Shown one piece after another: positions 49,001 through 59,099 of a stretch of 64,000 nt of DNA. The DNA lies in assembly GCA_013396635.1 (NCBI GenBank), contig WBMW01000023.1, forward strand, positions 372,001 to 436,000, in the 5' to 3' direction. Positions within the stretch are counted from its first letter, which is position 1. Each line of letters opens with the position of its first letter. The position numbers and the translations under genes were made by a program. This DNA comes from Penelope pileata (Eukaryota; Chordata; Aves; Galliformes; Cracidae). The notes under the pieces were generated by a model. That model made no database searches, had not been told where the DNA came from, and was given only the letters and a program-made list of their open reading frames with translations.

Positions 49001-51709
49001 AATAGCTTTTAATTGTGTTCTGCAAATCCTATCAATGCAATGATTATCCTGCTCAGAACATGGCTTGAGATTGCAGGGCTGGGATCTTGATACCTAGCAC
49101 GAGGTTCTGGTTGTACTGGCTGCCCTTTGCTTGTATTGAATCGACGTTTGCATCACCAGCCTCCAAACCAGGCCAGAGCACTGGAGCTTAACATAAAAAA
49201 AGCAGACAGATGCAGCTAAGCCTTTCTAGTGCTGAATCAGTTTGCACGCATGGGGAAGCAATAGCAGCTCTAGTTAGATCAGCTTCAAATTAAAGCATGT
49301 GGCAGCACAGCGTGCTAAGGTCAGAAAAGACTGGAAAACCCAGCTGAGCAGCTAAATAACTAAATTCCTCTCGTAAAAACTGGCATTCAGCTATAAATAC
49401 TGCAGTGATGAAGGCACAGGCATGTACCCAAAGAGCCAACAACTTACCCTTACTATGTCATTTGCCAGAGACCGGTTTAGAACCATGATCAACGTCCTGG
49501 GAGATGCCCTGGCTGCGGGGATCATGGCCCACATCTGCCGGAAGGAGTTCATCAAGGATGGGGATGAGGTAACGCCACCAGAAGCCAGGGTGTGCCAGCG
49601 AGTGCCCTGCTGCGGCAAAACACCTGTGAGCTCCCAGCTTCCCACGTTTGTTTCATAACAAAATGTGAAGGTGTATCAGACAGAGGGCAGAATTGGGCAA
49701 TGTGCTGCTTAGCTTGATGGGGCAGAGGAGTCCTTCTTCATGAGGTGATGCAAAAGCCACTTGGGTTCAACCCTTGGCAGCCCATACCCGGCACATGGGG
49801 GCTCGAGGCAGGAAGGAGCAGCTGCGTTGTCCTGCACACACACACAATGCTGGAGCTGAGTTCTGCGCTCAGCACCCACATCCTGACAGGCCAGGAAGTT
49901 CTCCTGCTTCTGGAGGTGGGACCAGTGACAGAGCAGGGTGACAAATCCTTGGGTGTGTGTGGGGGAGGTGTCTGAGTGTGTATATGCACAAACAGTAAGC
50001 TCACAACTAAAGCAACCACCTCATCTGCCTCTGTATTCTGCCCCCTGCCTTCAGCCACTCGTGTGCTTTTTTTCCCTCTTCCTTGGCATGTATCACTCCA
50101 TCTTTCCTTAGGCCTGGAATGCCTTCTCATAGTCTTCCTTCCAATCCTCAGCAGAGGAGACTCCTAGTTCCCCGAGCCCACCCAGCTGGGAGGTGCTAAT
50201 CCCCACCCATGGCAGCTCAGGGCAGACCCTCACTAGCTTTCTTCCCCAGGGACAGGACAGTTTGTACAGAAAAGGCTCTCCGTAGGGACTGCTGCTCACA
50301 GAGCATGTTCCATTTCTGTGTGTCGTCTGTAGTATTCTACTCACCAGCAGAACTTAAAAACAACAGTACTGACAGCAAAGTTCTCTTGACAGTATTATTT
50401 CTGCCACTGTCCTGCCAGTCCTTCTGGTAGATCCCACTCTCAGGCCTTCCTGGCACATGCACTTAAAATTCCAGCTCTTTCAAGTTTTGTAAAGAAAGAT
50501 GGGTCTTGTCCTCAGAGGTGCTTAGCGCCTGCAGTAATTGCTGCTGACAGGATTAGGCCTGGACACATTGCCTGCACACACAGCTCATTACAAACCAACC
50601 TAGTGGCAAGGTGTGCCATCAGTCCCAGAGCCAGGAGTGCCGTCCGACCGCCTGCATGGCGCGGGCCTGACATTTCATTGCTGGATGCAGAACTCTGTTG
50701 GAACTCGAGAAGAAATGTTTCAAGAATATAAAATCCCTCTTAAGGGATTATTTAGTCATCTGTGATGAGATTTTTCTTTGCATCATGCTCTATAATTGTT
50801 TTAAAATATACCACTCGTCTGCCATAAGTTTTGGCAGCGTAATTTGTGGAGTTAGTAATGTACACCCAAAGGCCAGATTTTTGTCAGCTGCAAGCCCACC
50901 TCTTTTCTCTGCCAGTATTTATGTCTTATTTTCCCCATCAGAGCTTCTGGTTTGATTTAAAGGACGCTTAAATATTTAACATCTGAATCACTCAATAAAA
51001 TCCTCTTTATGTCTTTTGAAATAGGACAAACTGAACAGGCAGGTATTAGTTGATTAGGTCAGAAGAAAGGCAGAAGGCCACGTCAAGTGACCTCCTGGTC
51101 TATAGAATTGCTCTCAAGAGCAAGCACTGCCCAAAGCTCAGCATGCTGAGTCCGTATCTCTTCAATCTGAAATTACAGTCTTTATTTACACTGCCTATAT
51201 CACTTTTTTGATGCAAAAAGGTATTACTGTGGGTATAAGCTAAATTAGAGCTGCAGTAGAATTTGCATTTTTCCGTACCAAGAGACTCCCTCACTTCATC
51301 CAGATGGTGCAAAGATGCTTTAGTGTACGTAAGAAACAGGTCCTGGAAGGCCATGGAGGCCCTAGGTAATCCCAGTGAATGCAAAGCAGACTACAAGCTT
51401 TCAAACTAAAAATTCTCTTCCTTTCGTATACAGCAAACAGCGGCAGTATTCCAAATCTTAATGCTTTTCACATAGGTGCCATTGATCTGTGAGACTAAGC
51501 CCATCATCCATCCGATTGTGGCTTACCAAAGGAATGGGTGCGTGAAGACCATGAACGAACCTCGTGGACCAGAGACAGTGAAAGAGCTACAGCAGCACAT
51601 ACCTGTACAAGTGGAGCAAGAAGAAAGCCCAGTGGAGAATCACACTAAGAAATCCAACAGTAAAGACCACTGCACTATTGAAATAAATGAACTAGAAACG
51701 AATGTGTAA
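3873..51709 (+). CDS. SLC1A7: Excitatory amino acid transporter 5 (complete, 11 coding exons)
   Basis: EAAT5 is a sodium-, proton- and potassium-coupled glutamate/aspartate transporter of the plasma membrane with a large glutamate-gated chloride conductance. It is known mainly from photoreceptor and bipolar cell terminals. Eleven exons join in phase (141, 80, 216, 43, 220, 100, 234, 195, 135, 100 and 234 nt including stop) into 565 residues, against about 560 in human. Family motifs are all present: the HP1 serine motif SSSS at 343-346, NMDGT at 378-382 in TM7, the HP2 stretch [12 protein letters not shown] from 420, and TM8 DWALDRFRTMINVLGD at 452-467. By alignment with GltPh, D456, R459, T460 and N463 are the substrate residues and D452 and D467 are sodium ligands. 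A glycosylation sequon NGS lies at 192-194 in the extracellular loop. The tail ends ETNV, a PDZ-ligand signature of EAAT5. Every intron is GT-AG. The divergent CPT2 neighbour matches the human arrangement. Confidence 0.97.
4014..5038 (+). other. SLC1A7 intron 1
   Basis: 1025 bp with canonical borders (gtacgt...tttctag). No recognisable repeat or embedded gene. Confidence 0.85.
5039..5118 (+). CDS. SLC1A7: SLC1A7 coding exon 2
   Basis: The exon encodes EISYFQFPGELLMRMLKMLI and LPLVVS (about residues 48-74), the start of TM2 with the conserved FPGELLMRMLKM motif. The acceptor is tttctag, the donor AAG|gtaagt, and a serine codon is split. A neighbouring ATG-initiated frame overlaps this exon out of its true limits and should be ignored. 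Confidence 0.95.
5125..5152 (+). repeat. Short tandem duplication
   Basis: The unit 'aatgattgttct' occurs twice in succession just after the exon 2 donor. No functional meaning is evident. Confidence 0.6.
12655..12782 (+). repeat. CR1 LINE 3'-end fragment
   Basis: The sequence 'ttttagcagggggttggcctgggggatctcc' followed by 'gatcccttccaccccctacgattctgtg' is the CR1 3' terminus in plus orientation. The preceding 'tgctttcctgtgtaagctgctgtagg' also fits CR1. Confidence 0.85.
14562..14601 (+). repeat. 20-bp perfect tandem duplication
   Basis: The unit cattctatataaaataactt is present twice back to back in intron 2. It is probably a slippage product. Confidence 0.85.
14906..14954. repeat. Poly(A)/poly(T)/poly(A) tract
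   Basis: An A run of about 17, a T-rich run and a second A run follow each other, so the tract could fold on itself. It is likely to be length-polymorphic and error-prone in sequencing. Confidence 0.85.
16470..16650. promoter_or_regulatory. Cluster of homeodomain-type motifs in intron 2
   Basis: In about 180 bp I see TTAATTA (16474), GGATAATCTCATTA (16536), GTTAATGA (16564), CAATCTCATTATTAG (16589) and TGATTAGATT (16638). The 10-mer AATCTCATTA occurs at 16540 and again exactly 50 bp later. Such TAATC and TAAT-core sites resemble those of retinal homeodomain factors. An enhancer role is inference only. Confidence 0.3.
18345..18410 (+). repeat. CR1 LINE 3'-end fragment
   Basis: 'cagaggtcccttccaacctgaattattcc' is the diagnostic CR1 3' end, plus orientation, about 370 bp before exon 3. 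Confidence 0.75.
18778..18993 (+). CDS. SLC1A7: SLC1A7 coding exon 3
   Basis: It encodes residues 74-146, covering TM2-TM3: LMSGLAALDAKTSSRLGIIT, then YYLWTTFVAVIVGIIMVSII and the HPGGAAQKE region. The acceptor is tccacag and the donor CCG|gtaact. It completes a split serine and begins a split arginine. Confidence 0.96.
18994..29576 (+). other. SLC1A7 intron 3 (10.6 kb)
   Basis: Unique sequence with one CR1 fragment at 25.05-25.26 kb. A 119-codon open frame on the minus strand (27979-28338) has no recognisable similarity and no supporting splice context. No RNA gene was seen. Confidence 0.85.
25055..25260 (+). repeat. CR1 LINE 3'-end fragment
   Basis: The segment resembles the CR1 3' region ('caggcttcctagcaaggtggttgatgcc') and ends with 'ggactcaatggtctttgtcggtcctttccaactgaactgttctgttctattt', a CR1 subfamily terminus with an imperfect ttctattc tail. 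Confidence 0.8.
29577..29619 (+). CDS. SLC1A7: SLC1A7 coding exon 4 (43 nt)
   Basis: A very short exon coding NMFPANLVEATFKQ, one of the most conserved stretches of the EAAT family. The acceptor is ttccag, the donor CAG|gtaagt, and it ends in phase 0. It is too short to show up as an open reading frame. Confidence 0.95.
29620..30806 (+). other. SLC1A7 intron 4
   Basis: 1187 bp, canonical borders. A 12-bp direct repeat 'tagacactaagt' occurs at 30163 and 30180. Nothing else notable. Confidence 0.85.
30807..31026 (+). CDS. SLC1A7: SLC1A7 coding exon 5
   Basis: It encodes residues 161-234: the variable extracellular TM4 loop with sequon NGS at 192-194, then the conserved PPPEVIYKSEPGTSDGMNVL and the start of the next membrane segment (GIVIFSATM). 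The part with KANKASSESTTH is the least like the mammalian protein. The acceptor is tttcag and the donor ATGG|gtaggt. Confidence 0.95.
31027..34253 (+). other. SLC1A7 intron 5
   Basis: 3227 bp, canonical borders. It contains a 133-codon minus-strand open frame (33473-33874) that I do not recognise, and no identifiable repeat. Confidence 0.85.
34254..34353 (+). CDS. SLC1A7: SLC1A7 coding exon 6
   Basis: The 100-nt exon codes GIMLGRMGNSGVPLVSFCQC then LNESVMKIVAVAVW, part of TM4c-TM5. The acceptor is tttgcag, the donor TTG|gtaagt, and a tryptophan codon is split. Confidence 0.95.
34354..35218 (+). other. SLC1A7 intron 6
   Basis: 865 bp with a short (AC)n tract near 34.5 kb. No other feature seen. 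Confidence 0.85.
35219..35452 (+). CDS. SLC1A7: SLC1A7 coding exon 7
   Basis: It encodes TM5-TM6 and the first half of hairpin HP1: YFPFGIVFLIAGKILEMDDP, YFFITKKNPIVFIRGILQAL and LIALATSS. The serine motif SSSS (343-346) is split across the junction with exon 8. The acceptor is ttcctcag and the donor AG|gtatta. Confidence 0.96.
35453..43022 (+). other. SLC1A7 intron 7 (7.6 kb)
   Basis: Unique AT-rich sequence apart from a diverged tandem duplication at 35552-35721. A somewhat GC-richer stretch near 39.8-40.0 kb holds no recognisable gene. Confidence 0.85.
35552..35721 (+). repeat. Diverged tandem duplication, period about 85 bp
   Basis: Two adjacent copies share 'tattgga', 'attagaaagg', 'aataagggtatttttccata' and 'tattt/tgttt' ends in the same order, starting at 35552 and about 35637. 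They differ by scattered substitutions and small indels, so the duplication is not recent. Confidence 0.8.
43023..43217 (+). CDS. SLC1A7: SLC1A7 coding exon 8
   Basis: It encodes the rest of HP1 (SATLPITFKCLLENNHVDRR) and TM7 with the sodium- and substrate-coordinating NMDGT at 378-382, followed by [20 protein letters not shown]. The acceptor is tgttgcag, the donor AAG|gtataa, and a serine codon is split. Confidence 0.96.
43218..46302 (+). other. SLC1A7 intron 8
   Basis: 3085 bp, canonical borders. A perfect 8-bp inverted repeat (TTAGCACT-gggt-AGTGCTAA) lies at 46102-46121. No gene or repeat family recognised. Confidence 0.85.
46303..46437 (+). CDS. SLC1A7: SLC1A7 coding exon 9
   Basis: It encodes hairpin HP2, the extracellular gate ([20 protein letters not shown]), then TSVGLPTDDITLIIAVDWAL at the start of TM8. 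The acceptor is gttaaag and the donor CT|gtaagt, with a leucine codon split. Confidence 0.96.
46438..49468 (+). other. SLC1A7 intron 9
   Basis: 3031 bp, canonical borders, no recognisable repeat family or gene. Confidence 0.85.
49469..49568 (+). CDS. SLC1A7: SLC1A7 coding exon 10
   Basis: It encodes most of TM8 (DRFRTMINVLGDALAAGIMA), including R459, the residue that pairs with the acidic side chain of the substrate. The cytosolic HICRKEFIKDGDE follows. The acceptor is ttgccag, the donor GAG|gtaacg, and it ends in phase 0. Confidence 0.96.
49569..51475 (+). other. SLC1A7 intron 10
   Basis: 1907 bp, canonical borders, with a GT-rich tract near 49.95-49.99 kb. Nothing else recognised. Confidence 0.85.
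51476..51709 (+). CDS. SLC1A7: SLC1A7 coding exon 11 with stop
   Basis: It encodes the 77-residue cytosolic tail. CETKP, NGCVK, HIPVQVEQEE, DHCTIEI and the final ELETNV are shared with mammalian EAAT5; the stretches between them are diverged. The acceptor is tcacatag. The last four residues form a class I PDZ ligand. Confidence 0.95.
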   Translation: MPLICETKPIIHPIVAYQRNGCVKTMNEPRGPETVKELQQHIPVQVEQEESPVENHTKKSNSKDHCTIEINELETNV

Positions 51710-52761
51710 GTGCTACACTCAGTGGTATCTCATACCCCAGTGACCTGGTACCCAATCTCTACCTCACAGCTGGAAGAGGGACTCTTTGCCTTGAACAGAA
51801 AAACGTGGAATTCTCGCCACTCTGCTCGTACCGGAGCTAGGAGACCAGCTGTGAACGTCAGGAGAGGCACACAGCTTGCACGAGACACGGGCTTCTTTAG
51901 GTGGAAGATTTCAATACTGAAAAATTAACTAATGGATGGCTGCTGTTTTATTCTGCACTCGTTTGACTCCAATGTAGTATCTGACACTCCTTTGGCTTCT
52001 TTTTTTTTTATTTTTTTTTTTTATTTGTCCCTTTCTGATTTTCTAACCAAAGCCTTTTTTGTGAACCTGAGTCATCATGAACACTGATTTATATATCTTT
52101 TTTTTTTTTGCCGTGTAAAAATGTTTCACCAACACTGCTAAAGGTACTAATTTTGTCTAAGATTCTTTAAGTATAGACTTTGTGCTTAGTTTTAGAACAG
52201 CAATAAGAAAATCACACTGATTTCCTGGTCTCACGATGTTGGACATGTCACCAAGGAACACCCCAGGCCGAGGTGAAGCAGTGTGCGTTTTTGCAAGCAA
52301 GCACAGCGAGGTCATTCTGGTGGGCAGCCTTCAGAGACAGGCATTCAAGTGTGATGCATAACACGATGATCCTAGGTCACTGCAGAGCACAGTTTGCCTT
52401 CCAAGTGCCAGATTTATTAACCTTTTTTTTAACCTAACTCTTCAGTAGAGTCAGTCCCATGCATGCGCAGTGGCAGAGGCGGTGTGAGCCCTAGTCCATA
52501 AGCACTGGTGCTAACGTGCCCTCCCCTGCAGTCCGTAGGCTCTTTGGTGTAAATATCTACCAGTTGGAAGCTCAAGCTCTTGAACCATACACTTCATCCT
52601 GAGGGCAGATTGAACTCGAACTAGAACCTGATGATGCTGACTCATAGTGGGGTTTTGTGCGGAGTCTGCTGTGGAAAGGGGACTGCTGTTTTTCGTGATT
52701 TGGTGGTCAAACTACATTGAAAGGTACGCCCTTTCCAGAATCTGCTGAATCTTTCAGTTTC

Positions 52762-52767
52762 AATAAA
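52762..52767 (+). terminator. SLC1A7: Poly(A) signal AATAAA (proximal)
   Basis: A canonical hexamer followed about 20-30 bp later by GT-rich 'tgtttgtgat', as expected of a cleavage site. Confidence 0.7.
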
Positions 52768-52811
52768 GTCTGCTGAGTATGTTTCCAATGTTTGTGATAG
52801 AGAACATTTTT

Positions 52812-52817
52812 AATAAA
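52812..52817 (+). terminator. SLC1A7: Poly(A) signal AATAAA (distal)
   Basis: A second canonical hexamer 50 bp later, followed by 'ggctgtctgtgc'. Either signal could serve. Confidence 0.65.
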
Positions 52818-55800
52818 CTCTTCATTTCAAAACCAGGCTGTCTGTGCACTTCTACTACTAGAGTCTTATTTCTCTGCCAGAAAGGACGGTGGAAGCGAGG
52901 AGCCCTTTTCAAAGTTGGGATCTGACCCAGAGATTACGTACTAATTCCTACCAATTCAGTTGGCATATTCTGTTTAGCTGCTTGTGACGTATCAGTTTCA
53001 GATAACATGTGCCTGGTATTCTAATGTGCTGCTCCCATTTACAGAAAAGAAGTAACCCAGCCATGAAGGACAATTCCTACACTCAGCAGAAACAGAAGGG
53101 ATTCTTGCTCATGATTAACAGTTTTCCCACAATGTGCACATTCACCTCTTCTTTGAGGACTCCTGTTCAGACAATTCTTTTGTCATGCATTAATTAGTTG
53201 CCTCAGAGGGCTGTGGTATAGTAGCTTAAATTTCAAATGATACAGCCAGAACCAACAAAGGCATTTTGTTTGCCTGTAATTCCAGAGGTCCAGGTCCAAG
53301 TCCATGTTGCTTCCATGAGGCCGGACCTTGAGACTAGCTTCTTTTTTGTCTGTTTCAAAACAGTCTATGTCCCAATCCAGCTTTTTCTCAACACACGGGG
53401 AGATTTGTAGATTTTTTAAATGCAGCGATACGATTGTTTTTGTCGTATGGACACTTTGCAAGAGGTCTCTTGTACCATTTCACTGTGGATGTGCCCTCTG
53501 CCTTTCCCCTCTCTGTACTCTGCACATACACCCATCCCATGCAATGCACTCACTCCTTGTGCTTGCTTGGTAAGTAATCACTTTCTGACTATTCAGAACT
53601 TATCAGACAGTTGTCAGGTGCTCAAGGCAATGAATCTGTAATCAAAAGATGTCCAACTTTAACAGAAGTTATGGTAACTGTTTTCCTGATTTGATCCTAC
53701 AGTGAACAACAACAAACAGAACAGAGCGGAACTGAAATTATTCAGAGTGCTTTGCTCTGAATGAGTCCTGTAATACACCTACTCTGCAGAGTGCCATTAA
53801 AATGTGTGATTTTGGAGGGCTGAGGCCCTCCAAACAGCATCTTACTTTGATCTCAGCAGCGCCAGCAGCCCCAGGAGGGCCCTTCATGCTTCCCCCTGTG
53901 CTGCCCCCTCCTCCCCAGCTGTACAGACCCAGCTCGTTAGGAAGCCAGATGAACAGGCAGATGAGGAGCAGTTTAATTCAAACCAGTCCACATATGCTTT
54001 TAGTGCAGTCCTAACAAACAGTTGTGTCAACACAAGTGGAGGGGTGACATGGGGACAGGAACAAGCAGCCAGAGATGAAGCAGGGTAAGCTCACGAGGAG
54101 AGGGCAGGATCTCTGCACGCTGGCTTTGCCAGCACAGAGAATGGAACATAAAGTTTCAGCTTTGCACAGTCATTTACACCTATGGGAAGTGATAGTAAAA
54201 TCCTGCCAGTCATCTACCACTTTACACACTTTGAGTAGATAGAAATGATGGAGACTGTGTAGATCCAAGATTTAAAATACTCAGTTCCAAAGTAGGAGGT
54301 TTTGGATGGGTCTGCCCACACACCGTGCCAAGGCACCTTGGTGTGCCAAGCAGAGAGTGCTGCCAGCCTTACCCCACCTTCCTCTCCAGCCACATACAAC
54401 TTTTGGCTGGCTGCAAAGTGCAAATCCCTTTGCCTGCTTGCCCGTGCCTGCTAACAGCTGCCCCAGTGTGCCACCCTTCAGCTCAGCAATGTCTCCAGAG
54501 ATCCAAGCCAACTCCAGTGTGAAGAAGCTATGTGACTTCTACGAGGTGAACTTCAGATGGGATAAATCAGCAGCAGCAGCTGGTTGTGTCGCTCAAGCCC
54601 CACACAATCCTGACAGCCCCAGTTGTGCCCTTCACACTCTGTTTGGCACGTAGGGAATGGGAAGTCTCATGTGTGAAGGGCACATTTGTATGGAATCAAC
54701 AGGACATTTTAAAATTCGCCTTCTGCATGCAAACCCCATTCACAGACTGTCCAGTTTTGCTTTGCAACTTTGAAATGTGTTATTTTTGTACATTATATCA
54801 TTTTATAACTTTTAAACTTGGCTTTTATACCAATATTTGTCTCCCACTCACCCTAAAAATTATGCCACATATGTGTAGTTCAGTGTGGTGTGACCCTGAC
54901 TGCAGCATCGCACAGCAACTGCAGTCATTCTGCATTAAGAGCATAGGACACCACTTAACTGTAGGGAGGCAACCACTGAGCTGATAGTATTTTTTGCTAC
55001 AAGCTTTCCTCCACGTTTGCTGTTTTGTGTGTCTCAGGGCATTTCTTGTCAAGCAGCTTGACACATGGTGCAATTAGGCTAGCAGGAGGTTCCAGAGCTT
55101 ATCTGCACGTATGGACCTGTTCACATTTTCCAGCTATAATTGCACTTCAGTCCAATAAAAATAATGAAGCTGTTGACTGTGGAGATAGAGTGCAAGCTTG
55201 GTGTTGGTAAATATGTTCCTCCCACTGTCAGAGCACATAAGCAAGCATGTGACCCTTACAGACTCAAAACATTTATATAAAAATCAATCAATCACTAATT
55301 ACAACAGTTTGTGTGGAATACATTCAAGCACACGTGGGAACATGTTTCTCAACTGGCAACATGCAATGGCAGTTTGAAGTTGCCTCCCCCTGCTGAGAGG
55401 AAAGGGAACGTTGCCATTTAAAGCATACTTCATCACATCCTAGGGGAGTGTGTTGGAAGGTGAGAAGAAAATTAAGAAGGATGATAAATTGTATACAGCT
55501 ATGAAAGAAATAATTTGGGAAATTACCCAAATTAACACATACTTATCAGAGGCACTAGTTTTATGCTGGTTCATTTGCAGCTGCGTTGTTCCAGAGGTAC
55601 TACTGAGAAGAAAGAAGTTGCTGCAGACTATTGTAGCATTAAACATCATTACAGACATCTTAAAGCAGGTTCTTGAGGATTTTGCCAATGCCAAGGAAGT
55701 TCTAAAGTGCTGAATTGCTGTAAGGAATCCTCATGCAAAAGTTAGAACTGGAAGAAGGAGCCCCAACCGGGGCATTTCCAAATCCCATCACCTCCTGGGA

Positions 55801-55841
55801 GCTTCTGGCTGCCAACCCAAACACAGCTGTTCATGGAGCAA

Positions 55842-55964
55842 GGCCAGGCTGGATGGGGCTTTGAGCAACCTGGTCTAGTGGGAGGTGTCCTTGCCCATAG
55901 CAGGGGGGTTGGAGCAAGATGATCTCTAAGGTCCCTTCTAACCAAAACCATTCTATGATTCTCA
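55842..55964 (+). repeat. CR1 LINE 3'-end fragment
   Basis: 'ggccaggctggatggggctttgagcaacctggtctagtgg' through 'ggtcccttctaaccaaaaccattctatgattct' is a well-preserved CR1 3' end in plus orientation. It is the least diverged CR1 in the window. Confidence 0.92.
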
Positions 55965-58900
55965 GCTGGTCTTAATTGCAGCTAAGCAATTTGTGCCACC
56001 AGAATACCTACTCAGGTGACATACAAATCCCAACATACAAATAAAATGATCTAAATAATTAGTTGAAAGAAATTGTGTAGTCTCTTTCCATATTACATAC
56101 GTAATTCTAAAGCACTCAGAAAACACAGTAGCTCTATAGCATCACCGTTTGATGAGCTTTCTCTTTCAATGCCACAGCAAACATTAACATCAGCATTAGT
56201 CCCTCTTCAATAACAGCACAGCTGGTTTGTCATATTTGCAGAGCAGTCTGAAAGCTAGGTCTTCAAGCCAGATGGAGAGCCTTGAAAATGACCTCAGTCT
56301 TTCTTGTGCTTCCCATAAAAATGAGGTAACTACTAACAGAAGGTGGTTGCTGTGTGCAAGCAAAATGTGTAACCTGGGAACTGAACTGGATCTGGAAATC
56401 TCAGGCTGCCTTTGATCTTGCCCAATGCTAAGTACTCCTGTGGCTGTCTCCACTGAAAGCCCAGGTGTGTTTCTACACCAAAACAGCTCCCTGTCATTAC
56501 AGTGGCAGCGAGGAATTGCTGGTTCTCCCCTCCAGGCACGAAGCTGGCTGAGATCACAGCCTTCCATTTGAGGAGAAAAAGCAATGTAGGTTTTTCCAAG
56601 GGGCTGCTACTGCTACCTATCTTGCAGTGGGGGAGCACATCTTTCTACAATCATAATGGCTGAAAAATATCTGAATTTTCAGCACTCAAAAAAGAGGCCA
56701 CAGAATAGATGACTTTAATGCATCCATTCACTAAGGTCTGAGCTGCAAATGAAATGCAAGTATCACATGTTTCACTTTAGCCTATGATGGCTAAAGATGC
56801 TCAAATTACATCCCCTGCTAACTACTTTGGAGCATACTGAATGATACTTCTGGAATTTATAAGAGAGTTTGTCCCATATAACCCAAAATGGAAGAGAGAA
56901 ATGGAACAGAAAGGCTGACCACTGCTTTAGTCCAGGTCATTATGCACTACCTCAGACTTCATGTGATCTGTGGTCAAATGACCACAAGAATGTAGGGCTT
57001 GCTTCCCATCTACAAACAAAGAAAAAGAAGCTTCCTGCTTCAACAGGGTGTCACATAGCAAGGATGAATCAGCTGTCAACTGAGACAGTTGCATGACACT
57101 GTAAAGGGGACTCCTCTGGTTACCTTGGATTACTTCTATCTCTCTGGAAGCACAGAATCACTCTCCAGAATATTCACAGGAATTGCCAATTGTAAGTGAC
57201 AAAACCTCAGATTCCATCTTTTATAACTTAGCAACAGTTGCATCCCCATTGCCTACAAGATGATGCATGGGAATGGATTTGGCACAGCTGAGACTGCTGG
57301 CAGATTTGTGACACAGAATATTTCAGATATTTTACAGGCTGTCAAAGTAAAAACACAGCAGTCTGTAACTGAGTGGTATTTTGGAGAAGGAATAAAGAAG
57401 GCTTCAAGAAGACAAGACTGTGAGAATTGCTTGGTGAAGGGGAAGAGTGTTTAATCATTTCTTCCTCTGCAATAGAATCAATTCTCTTTTCCTTGTTGGC
57501 TCCAAGGTGAGAGGGTAGCAACAGCTGAGGATGTAGGGATGGAGCAAGCCACCCCTGTCCCCACAGAGCTCCTGCTTGTGGACAGCCACTGAAGACAAAG
57601 CAGGCAGGGTTCCATGTATCCACCAGCAGCTGGGACACAGGGGTCACAGCTACACCTTATATTGGCTGCCTCTCACTCATTGAAAACTACTGAACAGATT
57701 ATACAGTTAGTGGAACAGCTCTTCTCCTTCTTTTATTTGTGATACTATGAAAAGTTATTTATATTCCCACAAAGACTTCTTGTGGGACAGCATGCCCTGC
57801 TTTCCAAACTGGCACTGAGCTTTCAGTCCAGCACAAGAACAAGCAAGTGTTGTTGCTGAAGTGCTTTCAGTTAAAAGTCATTACAAAACCTTAGATTTCC
57901 CACACCACTGGGAAAGACAGAAGAGCTCAGGACAGGTCTCAGTTTTTCCTTTCAGGTTCCATTATAGGAATTTTTCTTCTCTAAGGTACAAAGTTCTACA
58001 TCTGTTTCTTTAAAAGCAGTCATCTTTCATCACAAAGAGCTATCTGCATTTCATTTAGGAATGAAACACATGCTTCTATGTGCATGCAAACAACACTAGC
58101 CGAAAGCCAGAATCTGGCCCACCACATGAAACTTACTGCAGTTAGTTGTTGCGTTTGAACTTCCCTGCTAAGGATATAATACCTCTGGTTGGATGTTTTT
58201 TTTCCCCCAAAGATGGGTATTTTAATAAGATGGAAAAAGCAGGAGAAGCAAAACAAGAAGTGTTTTATGTTCACAGATATCTCAAATTACATCTGCTGCA
58301 AATACTGTATGGGCTAAATGGCAAGGCTAAAAGAAAAACAAAACTGACCTTGAGATCTTTCATTATGATTTCATTGCTTCTAGTGGTTTTATTGGGCTTT
58401 ACCACTAGGCTATTAAAAGCATATGGAAATTATGCAGAACTAAGTTAAACAGCATTTTAAACCCTAATCTTCCATCTTATTTTCTATTTGAATACTTTAA
58501 GTAGTTCTTTTATTTTTCATTAGTTTTTTTGAAAACTCAAAGTGCAGAGATTTGGGCACACTGTGTGTTATTGAAAGTTTATTCAGTAAACATATGATTT
58601 CTTCTAGAATAAATCACCCAATCTTCTCTCTCTCCTAATTGAAGAAAGTATTCCTCTGCCATGAAATCCTTTCTAACCAAATATCTGAGGAGAGAGGACT
58701 CAGAATGGGCAGAAGGGTATTGCATCCAGCACTCTGGTTGAACTTAACTCTAACAGCGAGTTCAGGAAGGAAGGCCCTAAGCTCTCTTCTGCTGGAGAGA
58801 CTTTGCACTGCAATTTCTCAATCTCAGTTGAGTTATCCCCAAACAGAGGACTACAGTATGGTTCCTTATGATACTCTTTGTGCAAGTAATCTGCAGCTTT

Positions 58901-59018
58901 CCAGAGGAAGTTTCACAAAAGGTGTTAGAGAACATCTGCATCCCAGATTTATTGTTCCTCTCCTCTACACAAAGAAGGAGGGAACAGCCTGGGAGACGTG
59001 CTTTGGTTGCTCCTATTT

Positions 59019-59099
59019 GGTGTGGCATTGGAAAACTCACTTCAGTTGTTCCTACCTGCTTTACAGGAACAACTGAGGTGGGCCTTCCAGTGTCAAATC
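59019..59099. ncRNA. Long imperfect hairpin, miRNA-precursor-like (candidate)
   Basis: Positions 59023-59053 pair with 59095-59065 over 31 positions, with two adjacent mismatches, four G-T wobbles and an 11-base loop (59054-59064). The inner 16 bp have one wobble only. A few more pairs extend the stem to 59019/59099. Size and shape are those of a pre-miRNA. Expression is unknown, and a mobile-element palindrome is the alternative. Confidence 0.3.

Larger units (their letters stand above)
51710..52835 (+). other. SLC1A7: SLC1A7 3'UTR
   Basis: About 1.1 kb from the stop codon to the second poly(A) signal. It contains long T runs at about 51.99-52.03 kb and 52.09-52.11 kb. The end is inferred from the signals, not observed. 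Confidence 0.7.

Noticed and set aside
58639..59076. 145-codon plus-strand open frame, among the longest gap-free frames in the right part of the window
   Set aside because: The translation is low in protein-like features, the frame overlaps the hairpin, and minus-strand frames of similar length exist in the same place.
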